From Phytophthora hibernalis (lineage: Eukaryota; Oomycota; Peronosporomycetes; Peronosporales; Peronosporaceae): a stretch of 64,000 nt of DNA. Shown here one piece after another: positions 32,939-42,938 of the stretch. The stretch covers positions 434,001-498,000 of the forward strand of contig JAAKBF010000229.1 in the NCBI GenBank assembly GCA_012656075.1. The letters are read 5' to 3'. The stretch's first letter is position 1. Each line of letters opens with the position of its first letter. The notes under the pieces were generated by a model. The model was not told the origin of the DNA, did no database searches, and saw nothing but the letters and a program-made list of their open reading frames with translations. The position numbers and the translations under genes are program-made.

Positions 32939-33671
32939 CTAGTTAGGAAGCATTGCAACAGATAAGGAAGTCTCAAGAAGCGCATTTGCGCAGGACTGGG
33001 TTTGATAGGCATCACGATTCTGGAATAACACATTCGAAAAACCAAGAACCATCGGACCACAACTCGCAACATCCAGCTGCCGTGGCTTCGTTTCGCGCTT
33101 GATCATCGAACTAAGCAAATCTCTCCAAACAGGTTCTTCAGTTGGTCTTCGCATGCATCGTAGTACTTTGGTATCCGGCCCTGTAGTGGGTCAAACACAG
33201 TGATCCCTCTGCTTTCATGCCTGAAATCGAACTTCACAACGCACCAGTGGTTGTTCTCAACGTGTAATGGCACAAGTACCAGCTCATTAGACGTGTCAAA
33301 TGGGTTCCCGTGAAAAATTGCCTGGAGCTGCTCGTTTTGCTTCTCGAACCGATGAAAGATTGTGTCAACAATTCCAATCTTCAGGTGCTCCCGCTGTAAC
33401 AGTGCAAGCACGTGAGCAATACCAGCATTATCTACCCAGTCGTTCTTTCGCAATGTCAGTAACGAAGTAAAATAGCAAAGCCAAATGGCGTTGCTTGGTC
33501 TCTGCGCAGTAGAATGTTCTGCAGTGCCATCTCGCGGTCCTGTGATTTGCTGTTGACTCCGTCTGATAGCTCCTCAGGCATATCTAGGCGGTTGATGTTT
33601 GTGTTGGTAGCCCAATTTATTGCTTCTACTGTATCTGAGAGGTACTTCATGGCGGTGTGCCAGCGATTCAT
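32939..33671 (-). pseudogene. Ulp1/C48-type cysteine protease domain of the MULE
   Basis: Ubiquitin-like-protein protease fold. The frame 33453-33103 has the catalytic His in VENNHWCVVKFDF and the Asp in RGITVFDPLQGRIPKYYD. After a frameshift near 33150-33105, 33154-32939 has the Gln and Cys in KPRQLDVASCGPMVLGFSNV. The four active-site positions are therefore still present in order. The N-terminal part (33671-33456, EAINWATNTNINRLDMPEEL) precedes it in another frame. No SUMO-like partner is visible. It is probably inherited with the transposon. Confidence 0.8.
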
Positions 33672-33839
33672 AGCAATAATGCCCTTGTGCTGATAAATCC
33701 CGAACCGAGGAACCCTTACATCAGTGCTGTCTGTTTCGCAATCGGACAGCAGCCCTTAGCGAAATGCTAAATAGCCGACTGGGCTTTAGCCACGAACTGC
33801 TCCGAAAACACGTATCAAATATCTGTGTTGCACTCATCA

Positions 33840-33884
33840 GGTGTGTAGATGCCTGCGATAACTTATCGCAGGCATCTACACACC
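33840..33884. repeat. Perfect 45-nt palindrome
   Basis: 22-nt arms (33840-33861 and 33863-33884) around a single C. The left arm begins GGTGTGTAGATGCCTGCGAT and the right arm is its exact inverse. It lies between the SWIM linker and the Ulp1 part of the MULE, in non-conserved sequence. Confidence 0.97.
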
Positions 33885-34364
33885 GTTATCGGATAACCTT
33901 CTTGGGTTTTGGGACATCCCTGATAAAGAGTGTTGGCAGATGATCATTGTCCAGTAATTTCACGATGTTTTTAACGCTCGGAACCGGTGCCAATGTCCTC
34001 TGCACCAGCTTTGTATCAGATTCCCTGTCTCGGTCGACGCGCTGCTTCTTCTCGGTATGGCCCTGCTTTTTCTGACTTGGGGTCGTCCACCGGCTTATTG
34101 CGCTTTTGAATCAGACGAACAACTCGGGCTGAGACGATTCCGAGGAGCTTGTACTTGTACGCTGTCTCTCAGCCGAACGTGGAGCTTCATCAGCAGAATC
34201 ATTTTCCAACGTCTTTTGAGGATCACAGCGTACAGGTTCAGTGAATGAAGACACAAATCGAGTGGATCGAGCCCCACCGACGCTTCTCGGCGTATCTGTT
34301 GTCACACTTGAAGTGGCTGTAGTCACACTAGAAGGGTCTGAAGTCACACTTGGAGTGGCCGTAG

Positions 34365-34925
34365 TCACACATACGGCAATGCTGATTGTTGTGTCACGGG
34401 AAGCTTGCCCGTAGATTCATCCGCACTTCCCCATTTGTTTTCATCTGCACAATCTTCACCAATTACATAGGTAGATTCAGCGTCACCAGCACCACCATAC
34501 ATAGGAGTAGTAGGAGTACACAGACCAACCCAATGCCCCTCCCTCCCAACAAAAGGCCCAGCACCATCCTTGATTATATCCTCGAATTTCGTCAGCGCGA
34601 AGACAGAGGTGCCGTTCCTGCTCATTATATCTGCGATGTTCTTTCTGTACTCAAGCACGTGCTTGTATTTTGTAGATCCATTTAACACTTGATGACGTCT
34701 AGCTGTCAGCGCAGACGCGCGCACATGAAACGTTATGCACGCGATGGCCTTAGGCACGTGTTCTTCAGCGGTGGGTTGGTTCAATTTGCACAACAGCTTC
34801 CACCTAGGTGCGATATGGCGAATTGGAATCGCATTTTTGCCTTGAATCAGGCGCCAGTACATGACGTGTCGACACAATAGCAGTATCGTTCTCATGAACA
34901 CCAATGCATAGCGATATCGTTAAGG
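34365..34925 (-). pseudogene. SWIM zinc finger and linker of the MULE transposase
   Basis: The start of this stretch reads FMRTILLLCRHVMYWRL, the C-x-H half of a SWIM zinc finger (CxCx(n)CxH); the CxC half would be in another frame just upstream. SWIM domains follow the catalytic core in MULE transposases and help bind DNA. The rest (KYKHVLEYRKNIADIMSRNG, then a Ser/Thr-rich stretch) is an ordinary linker without known motifs. A further stretch with VTTATSSVTTDTP repeats follows at 34368-34111. Confidence 0.6.
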
Positions 34926-35063
34926 TCATATATCAACAATATCGCAAGTTAGATCCTACTATACAGTACTATGTAACTTAATAACGTACCGAGCCCATAG
35001 TTCGTTCATCGCGTCCCAGTTCCGCATGAAATACTTCAGAAAAGGGTGACTAGGGTCAGTGAT

Positions 35064-35856
35064 TTAATCATCACCTCGAAGGTGCACCCTGGCTAGAAGG
35101 AAACACAGGTACTTCGAGTACTTTGCGTACTCATCGCTCAAGACCGCCAAGCGCATCATATCCACCGCATCTTCGGCTTGTTCCTTGTTCAAGCTTGACG
35201 AGCCTCCATACTCGCTCTTTGCCATCTGGGTTCGGATATGCTTATTTAAGTGGAAGTGGCACAAGACAACTTTCATGCCAGCGAACTCTTTCTCCAGCAA
35301 ACCCAGTTCTCCCATGTCTTTGTCGATCCCAATGACTTTGATTTGCTCATAGGAAGGATTGTGAAACTTGAACGAGCCGATAGCATCAGTGAGACATTCT
35401 GCAGTTTTATTCTCCATGAGACTGTGATTTACGTATGGACCATATCATGAAAGAAAAGATCAAACAGGTAAATACAGTTACAAACACAATACCTCTAGTA
35501 CATAGGGTACCCCAACGACCCCGATGTACCTCGAGGCACAACCAAAATCATCGATGGTAACTAGAGGTACATTAACGTACATGACCATACACATCGTTTA
35601 CCATGAACGAGAAGAGTTTGTAGCGCGACTTGTTTATGTTAGGAGTAGCATCAACCAGCAACACTTCAGGAAACGCCTTGAACCACCGACGCATCTGTCG
35701 TGGCTGACGTGTAATGGTCTGTGCTGTCTTTTCTTTATCTATGAAAACAGATGCACGATTCCCTCGGCACTCACAAAGGCCCCGAAAGATGCCTTCCAAG
35801 CGTTCTTCAGTGCTGGCTTCTCCCAGACAAGTTTCTTCACAACCAGTTCTGAACAT
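35064..35856 (-). pseudogene. MULE transposase catalytic core
   Basis: DDE transposase core. The first part (35856-35572) has RQMRRWFKAFPEVLLVDATP, where the Asp of VDAT is the first catalytic residue, and RYKLFSFMVNDVYGHV. The second part (35417-35064) has IKVIGIDKDMGELGLLEKEF with the second Asp, and KVVLCHFHLNKHIRTQMAKS with the CHFH signature. Between them 35445-35575 is about 130 bp of non-matching sequence, so the coding match is interrupted. The distal catalytic Glu region was not identified. Confidence 0.82.
35445..35575. repeat. Insertion-like interruption in the MULE transposase
   Basis: About 131 bp splits the conserved VYGHV / YGPYVNHSLMENK junction. It is flanked by similar 13-14 bp words (CGTATGGACCATA at 35432 and CGTACATGACCATA at 35576) and holds an inverted repeat (TACCTCTAGT 35490-35499, ACTAGAGGTA 35560-35569). 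Either a small insertion with target duplication or a degenerate intron; no GT-AG pair restores the reading cleanly. Confidence 0.5.
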
Positions 35857-35925
35857 CTGGAAGCGTGACGTTTTCCTTCATGCAGAAGATAATATTCGTT
35901 AGAGAAAAGTCAAATCGCATAGTTT

Positions 35926-36571
35926 TTACTCCATCTCACTTGTCTTCTTCTGGGGGTACTGCATGATCAATTTCGGTCTAGAACCATCCGACTGTAGCTC
36001 ATCGACGAATGCCAGCAACATTGGGTTTTCCACGCGCCGGTTGGAGGAATATTTGTCGAAGATAGCCTTGAATACCTTGTGATTGTGAGCGACGCTAAAA
36101 TCCGTCACGCGGACCATGCATCTTTCGATTCCTTCTGGTTCATTCCAACAGACCACTGCCTTGATGTTGGCCTTGCACCCGGTAGACTTCTAAAAGTCGG
36201 TCTTGCGCTGACCGGTCCGAGGCGTGAGTACATACAACCTTGATCCAGAAGTTCTCGTACTCTGCAGGAATCAAACGTTGAGGGCTCCGCCGTGTCTACG
36301 GCAGCTGTAGTCGTATCATCATCGGGTCCCACCGCCGCGTTATCGGGTGGTGGTCTACTCACTTGCCCTCGCTTGATCCTCAATCTCCCATTTCGCTTTG
36401 CACTGACGTCGACGTCCGCTGTCGAAATATCTGGTGCGTGGCCTCTTGGTACAGGCAAATGTATGCGCGAAAAGCAGTCCAGTCGTCATGCCATTCAACA
36501 TTAACCGGTGGACACAACCACGAGCTGCCCGAAGAAACCTGTCGCTCGGGCTTGCTGTCGCTCATCTCCAT
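35926..36571 (-). pseudogene. N-terminal DNA-binding part of the MULE transposase
   Basis: Starting at the ATG at 36571 (MEMSDSKPERQVSSGSS), it continues with VEWHDDWTAFRAYICLYQEA, a FAR1/WRKY-GCM1-like start. A Thr/Ser-rich stretch follows, and then VVCWNEPEGIERCMVRVTDF and HNHKVFKAIFDKYSSNRRVE in another frame. The Cys and His residues of the last block fit a zinc-binding DNA-recognition fold as in MULE/FAR1 proteins. Two frameshifts are needed to read through. Confidence 0.6.
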
Positions 36572-36755
36572 CGGCCACTCGATCTGTATGTAAGACAACC
36601 TATACATTATTTATGCTCACCACAACACAGTTACCCCTGTATGCGTGCGCACAGCACGCGCGCTTACCGATTTATCGAGTCTTATGCGGAAGTGCCGTGC
36701 GAGCTTGGCCAATCAAAAATCCAGAATGGAAGGTTCTCGGCGGCAGGCAGGTGGA

Positions 36756-36775
36756 GGGGTGGGGGAGGGGAGGGG
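36756..36775. other. G-quadruplex motif
   Basis: Four G runs of 4-5 separated by single bases (GGGGTGGGGGAGGGGAGGGG) on the + strand, upstream of the MULE start. It meets the standard G4 pattern with minimal loops. Confidence 0.85.
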
Positions 36776-37049
36776 TGTCACGTTTGATATTTCAGTGTTT
36801 TCTTAAATGTGAGCACTACCGGTAAGATAAACACGTAATTTACGACGTACGTACTGTTGTATCTCAGTTAGGTACTATCTTGATCGTACCGCTAACCAGT
36901 TCCGGTTTTAAATTAAATGCAGAAATCGTGGTTGATTTGCCAACCACGTTTCCAGACACACAAATTCGCTAAGTGTGCACGTTTTGGCACTGCTAAAACG
37001 GCAACATTGCTATGGAGGTTCAGTCTATTCAGCAAGCGCAGATGTAGGC
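36776..37049. other. No gene; possible MULE edge
   Basis: Between the G-rich tract and the first recognisable gypsy RT sequence. No TIR or coding signal was identified. Confidence 0.4.
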
Positions 37050-40000
37050 TCCTATAATACATCGTTGGGGCTGAACAACGAATGCTCTAATGCGAGCCTT
37101 AAAAGCTTTCCAGGCGGCGGGGTTGATCGATCCGCTTTCAGACACTCATTTCGACAGCTTTCTGGGGTCACGCAGCTGTTCCGACCCTTGCGCGCCTTCA
37201 CGTAGACGTACTTCGACGACATCGTGTTCATACCCGTGCTGAGGAAGGCAATACGGCGATTGATGTGCATCTTGAACACCTCCGTTGAGTGTTTGAGGTC
37301 ATGAGATCCACCAAGTTCTATGCCAATATCGACAAGTGCGTCTTTACCGCCGGAGAAATTAAGGTTCTCGGCTGTTTTGTCAGCAGCGTCGGCGTTCGGG
37401 CTGATCCCGAGAAGGTCCGAGTCATCTCAGCCTGGCCGACGCAAAGATCTCAAAAGGATCTGCGTAGGTGGCTGGGTTTGGCCAACTATTTGCACAAGTA
37501 CAGTGCAGGCTACGCCGGGTTGGCAAAGGCCCTGTCCGATCTGCTAAAAGGGACATTGAGTAGCGCTGGAAAAGCCACCACCAGGACGCGTTTGACAGCA
37601 TCAAGGCGAGCCTTCAATGCGCGCCGGTCCTGGCTCTGCCGGACGAGACAAAGCCGTTCGTTCAGTGTCGTCTGCGACGTATCCGACTATGCAATCGGCT
37701 GCGCGCTGCTGCAAAACGACGAGGACGGACACGAGCGAGTTATCTCGTTCCAGTCCAGGCAGCTTAAGGCAGCCGAAAGAACTACCCTGTGCACGACAAG
37801 GAGCTCCTCGCAATGAAGTACGCCCTGGTGAAGTTCCGGGTGCATCTTCTGGGTTCAACACCCTTTGTGATCTACACCGATCACGTGTCCTTGCGGACGG
37901 CGACTAACTCGCCACACCTGTCGCAGCGAATGGCCCGATGGCTGTCGTTCTTCGCGGAATACAACTTCCGCGTTGGATACAAGCCTGGCAAGCTGAACGT
38001 GCTTGCCGACGCGCTGTCACGTCTTCCAGACTACGAACTGGCTCACATTACGAGAGCCACGAGTGATCTGTATGACCGGATATGCATGGCGTATCGGGAC
38101 GACGAGACACTGGCGCCTATCGTCCGCTACCTCTCTGCCGGCAAGGAGGCCAAGCTAACATGGCTCTCGCCGCGGCAGCATTCGCGCCTACACCGCTATG
38201 AGTGGTCAGACGGTCTACTCTACTTCCGCGTAGACCCAGCCGGTAGTCGTTGCGAACGAAGAAGATCTGAAGTATGACATACTTCTTGAGGCACACGACA
38301 TGCCTTCAGTCGGCCACCGTGGCCGGGAGAAGAACATCCTCTCCGTATCATCACACTTCGGGTGGGCCCATATGTACAAGTGGGTCGCCACGTACGTCAA
38401 GACATGTGAAATATGTCAACGTGTGAAGCCCTCGGGCCACGCTTCGGCTCCTCTTCAGAGTCTGCCTGTCCCGGCGGACTGCTGGAAGTCAATGAGCCTT
38501 GACTTCGTCTTCGGACTACCGGCTAACGCACAAGGCAACACCGGCATCATGGTGTTTGTCTGCCGTCTGAGCAAGATGGTGCATCTCGCCCCAGTCCCCG
38601 ATACGGTGACAGGGGAACAGACTGCAAATCAGTTCCTCGATGGCGTGTTCCGCTATCACGGTCTCCCAGAGACCATTGTCTCCGATCGAGACCGGCGCTT
38701 CACGGCCGGGTTCTGGAAGACCCTGTTCCAATTACTCGGAGCCAGACTCCTGATGTCCACCGCCGACCATCCCCAAACGGATGTCCAGACGGAGCGGGTT
38801 AACCGCGTCCTCGAAGACACGCTTCGGAGTGTCTGTGCTGACTCTCCGGGCGCTTGATCGGACCGCCTGCCTATGGTTGAGTTTGCGGTCAACAACGCGG
38901 TTCACGCGTCGACAGGGTTTACCCCGTTCTACCTGAACGGGCTGCGGCAACCCCAAGTGCCAGTGAGATTGCGTGGAAGTTCCGCTGCTTCCATCGTAAG
39001 TGGGGAGAGGCTCGGAAAGCTCTTTCCTCTCAAGTGTCTGACGTGACACCGGTCGCATTCGAAAGCAATTAAAGACCTTTGTCGATGATAGGCTTAATAT
39101 CATAAGCCGGGTTAGGGATGCTATGGCTACCGCCCAAGATAAACAAAAGGAGTACTCTGACAAAGATAGAAGAGGAAGCATTAACGCGTTTAATGTGGGT
39201 GACTTAGTCCTACTTGACACTCGGAACTTACCACTAAATCTGGTAAGCTCCGTTGGTAGCAACAAACTGAAGCACCGTTTCATTGGACCTTTCACGGTCC
39301 TGGCCAGGCATGGTGCGGCATACACGATCGACTTGCCTAAGTCGATGACGACCCACCCGACGTTCTATGTGGGTCGTCTGAAGAGGTATCACGATCCTCA
39401 AGGCGACGGCCCTCATACGGAAGAGGAGGCGGTCCCCGCAAGGGCGACGTCACCATCACGAAACGAGACGGGGTCTCAGTTGGCGGGGCCAACGACGAAG
39501 AATACGGCCGTTGAAAAATGGGCATGGTCGTACATCGGCTGCGGGTACGACGGGCTTCCACCAAAGAAAGGGCCGTACGCGTACAGGCCGTATTGTTAAG
39601 GCTGCACGTATGCATAAGTCTGCGGTTGAAGCTGGGGCTGATCCGGAGCCCGAGAATGAGTCTCCCGAGGGCGATACGAGTTCAACGCTCGGCAATCTCC
39701 CCGCGGAGATTATCACGATCAAGCTCGGTCATCCGGCGATCTGCACGCTCGTGAATGTCGCCTACTTCGCGGCGCAGGTCCGCCAAGGAAACTTGCAGGG
39801 TCTCAAGAGTCCCGCGCTTCCCGGACTGCGCAGCAGCCTGTCCCCGGACCAAGACCCAAAGCAATCTCAAGGGCGTGCACCCGGTCACGAAGTAGTCGGA
39901 TCTCATCCTGCTGGACAAGCACCAACGAGTCCCTGGTCCCAGTCACGGGCCGTTGCGCCTCCTGTCGCGCCGGGGTATCATACTCAAACGCGTGCGAGGC

Positions 40001-40214
40001 CTCCGCCGGCTCTTCTTGACCGTAATGGGGAGACCCACTACCACGCTGAGCGAGTTCTCCGCGTGAGGCGCCACCAAGGAAGCGCCAGCTCTTGGTAAAG
40101 TGGCGGGGTTACCCCTCGTCACAGAACTCATGGGAGCCGATTGAAAGGCTCCAGGTTGACGGCCCGAAGGCTGTCGAGATCTGGGAACAGACCCGACGGC
40201 AGCTTCGTAAGTAG
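37050..40214 (+). pseudogene. Chromodomain Ty3/gypsy pol (element B), 5' truncated
   Basis: Pol polyprotein of a chromovirus-type element. The RT starts mid-domain near 37050; the catalytic TYFDDIVF lies at about 37206-37229, just after an in-frame TAG. RT thumb and RNase H follow at 37289-37816 (FYANIDKCVFTAGEIKVLGC, FSVVCDVSDYAIGCALLQND) and 37789-38277 (KELLAMKYALVKFRVHLLGS, VIYTDHVSLRTATNS). The integrase at 38300-38857 has an HHCC zinc finger (VKTCEICQRVK) and DDE residues in MSLDFVFGLP, ETIVSDRDRRFTAGF and DVQTERVNRVLE. The GPF/Y-like region (KLKHRFIGPFTVL) is at 39123-39599 and a chromodomain is at the end. At least five frameshifts or stops are present. No gag, protease or LTR accompanies it. 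Confidence 0.9.
40020..40214 (+). pseudogene. Integrase C-terminal chromodomain of element B
   Basis: Reads HYHAERVLRVRRHQG, then after a 1-nt shift near 40085 LLVKWRGYPSSQNSWEPIER and LQVDGPKAVEIWEQTRRQLR, ending at TAG 40212-40214. The WRGY and SWEP motifs are chromodomain hallmarks. In chromoviruses this module directs integration towards marked chromatin. Confidence 0.88.
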
Positions 40215-40219
40215 TCCTG

Positions 40220-41460
40220 GCCTCTTGGTCGAATGCGGTGGTATAGCGACAGCAGCCGCAACGCTATTCCCGCGCTTGTCATGAGCGCTGATCATGGCTT
40301 TACGCCGGAGCTCCTCCATTTGACCTTTAAGCTGCCGCTTACTGATCCGATGGATGAACTCAATGCTGATCGAGAATGGCGGACATACTCTGTTCGCCCC
40401 GGAGGCGGTCGATCTCCTGAGATGTGAAACCCCGAAGAAGGAGCCACTTCCAGAAGAGATCCTCCTCCTGAGTACTCGTGGAAGTGTTCACGGGTTGGAC
40501 CCAGGGATAACCCCAAACGGGAAGTCCACCTTTGCTCTCAGCCTTCTTGCGAAGACTAGTGAACTCCTTGAGCGGGGCTCGGTGTGGTGCCAACAACACG
40601 CATCTGACATCCTCTAAGTTGTTGTGAAACAACGGATGGACCTCCACCAAAGTTCGCTCGAAAGCGCCTTTGGAGGTTTGACCTCCGATAATGCCGCGCG
40701 GTGCCACGAGCTGCTCCAAGAACAACGGAGACCCCGTGTTCTCATCGGGCGGGAAGTAGCCCTTCAAATACGAAGAATCGGCACCCAAAGTGCCTCGCAG
40801 GCGAGTCGCCGCAAGGCGCTCCTGTTGGTCATCAAGAGCGTTGGCAACAACCTCAGGCACGTGAACCTGCCCGTCCTCTTCTTCGGAATTGGACGAAGAC
40901 TCGAATAACGGTGGTTCTTTCTCCGCCGTAGTCACCTCTTGGAAAAGTGACTGAGAAGCAGCACGCTTATTGGTCGCGGTGCGCTCGTCCAGAATGATAC
41001 GCGCGCTCATGACCCTCCGACAGAGTCAGGTTCTTAGGAGGCGAAGCCTCTTCGACGTCGCCATCACCAGCGTCGACCGCGGCGGCTTTCGCCTGTGCTT
41101 CAGCACCAACAGCAGCAGCAGGTCTGGACTTGTCGTCCTCGCAGCGCTCACTGCCCTTGGATGACGACGGATTGTCGTCCAGGTCAGCCCCATCGCCTGA
41201 GTAACTGACCAGAGCATTAAGCTCGGCATCGAGACACCGGGACTGTGGTCCCTATAGACGAACCGAGGATTCGATTTGTCATCGGGTGACATTGATCGCG
41301 ATCGACTTCGCCGTGGCGACCCCACAGCCCAAGTGGTCGTCTCGACGGCTTCATCGAGGACAGAGGCCTTGCCTTGAAGCTTGGCCGGGTTCGACTTCGA
41401 CCGCGAGGTCTTTTTCTTGGAAGGTGCTTTCGCACCGTGGCGTGTCTTCTTTGAGGGCAT
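40220..41460 (-). pseudogene. Gag-like ORF of a third gypsy-type element (C)
   Basis: Minus-strand coding stretch beginning at the ATG at 41460 (MPSKKTRHGAKAPSKKKTSR), shortly inside an LTR-like repeat. It continues through an Asp/Ser-rich section in another frame (SYSGDGADLDDNPSSSK), then 41010-40360 (KGYFPPDENTGSPLFLEQLV, RTLVEVHPLFHNNLEDVRCV). The last piece (EFIHRISKRQLKGQMEELRR) is in yet another frame. There is no zinc knuckle or known domain, so the gag assignment rests on position next to the LTR and the basic N-terminus. It ends where element B's chromodomain stop lies. Confidence 0.5.
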
Positions 41461-41592
41461 GCTGCACGGAGGCCAGGGGACTTGGGGAAATGCCAAGCAC
41501 CCTGAAAGAGCAGCCAAACGTGTCGCTCAACTGTCGATTGAATTCGACCGCGTGAAATGTTGAGAAACATCGTCGTCTCGCTCCCAATTGGC

Positions 41593-41963
41593 TGGTACAG
41601 TCTTAGCCTAAGCGGTATAGGATGTAGTGGGCTACCAGAAGAGTGACAGGGTCACTCTTCTAAGATGAATACACATCGACTCCACGTCACTTGTGGTGTG
41701 GAACACACCATGGCCACGTCACCGACGTGCCACAGCCAACAGTTCATATTACATATAGGACAAACTATAGGTTACTTAGAAATTAAATTTCAGGCCAATT
41801 TAAGGTACACCTACAAGTATACTCAGTCTTTAAACTACCAATACGCTATTCTAGCCACTCAGCTCCCGCAGACCAGGAGCTGGTGAACTGCCGTTCACTA
41901 AGAGTTTGTATACTCTTGAAGCTACGCTTCCTCAAGCAAGGTGCTTGTGTGACCCCCGTCACA
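41593..41963 (-). repeat. LTR of element C (about 371 bp)
   Basis: On the minus strand it runs TGTGACGGGGGTCACACAAG ... GACTGTACCA, beginning TG and ending CA as LTRs do. It lies about 130 bp upstream of the gag-like ATG at 41460, in the same orientation, so it would be the 5' LTR. No partner LTR is present in the window. Confidence 0.65.
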
Positions 41964-42536
41964 AGAAGCGTTAGCTTTTACCATATATGCATTTGTTGGT
42001 GCCGCTGCGGTAGCACTATAACATGATAAATGCATTAGAATCGAGCAACTATTTTTCGCGCACAGTTCCGGACCACCGGCAGCGCCAACAGTCGCCCATA
42101 CAAACTTGAAGTTAAACAGGCGTTTTGACGTATTTTTCATCATTTTGCAGCCTTGTTCTCCGCTTACAGGAGCCCTCGAGCTTCCAAATGCTTACGATTT
42201 TGCCCTGTATGGATCAACTTGGCTTTCTACGCTAATCAGCATTGCATTCAGGTGGCTACTGCCCCGAATGAGCAAGTTTGGTCTGTTATGTGTGCGGTTG
42301 CGACCATTGTTGCGTACTTTTTATGCATTAAATCGAACTTAGTTGGGAAACGACGCATTCGCACCAATTTTGACCCTTGGTCGATCTGGGCGAAGACAAG
42401 TGTGAAGCGACTGTAAATGATACTTCGAAGTATACTATACCATTCGATTCATCTCGTCAGTGGCTGTCTAATTGTAGTTTCAATAACTCGATACGCGTTA
42501 AAATGAAGCCTCAGCGATCGATTGAAAAAACGAGCT
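41964..42536. other. No gene recognised
   Basis: Sequence between the element C LTR and the left end of the piggyBac element. Short open frames here show no coding bias. Confidence 0.4.
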
Positions 42537-42938
42537 TTAACCCCTCTGTTACCAGAAATTCGACCTCTGAACCGCTAATTTTACGTCGTAGCTTACGACG
42601 AAATCTATATGCTTGTATTTGTAAAGGGGTGCCTTTTCCACACCAGGATACACTGGGTTTGGGGTATAGAGTCTGGGAGGTTTTAGCTATCAATTTTGTA
42701 TCACTTACGACGTACGAGTCCTTCCGGAGAACGTAATGTCGTAACTTGCGCCATTGAGTAGAAGAAAAGACAGCAAAAAGTGGTACAAAGTCAACAGATG
42801 GAAGATCAATTGAGATCTGATGACCTCAAAGAAAGAACAAGAGGCAGGAATACTCACAAGAAATCAATGGTATCATGCACGCCGAGACAGGATATCATTC
42901 AATCACTATCGAAAAGGCACGACTACAATCATAGCGCC

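Larger units (their letters stand above)
32939..36571 (-). mobile_element. MULE (Mutator-like element) carrying a Ulp1 domain, degenerate
   Basis: Read right to left: FAR1-like DNA-binding start (36571-35926), MULE transposase core (35856-35064), SWIM zinc finger (about 34925-34800), a Ser/Thr-rich linker, and a Ulp1/C48 cysteine protease (33671-32939). Each part lies in one or more frames. Terminal inverted repeats were not found. The combination of a MULE transposase with a Ulp1-like protease resembles plant Kaonashi-type MULEs. Confidence 0.8.

Noticed and set aside
36975..37205. Separate small ORF before the gypsy pol
   Set aside because: Its end reads into the RT segment LFRPLRAFT and the YFDD motif follows an in-frame stop, so it is part of the pol relic.
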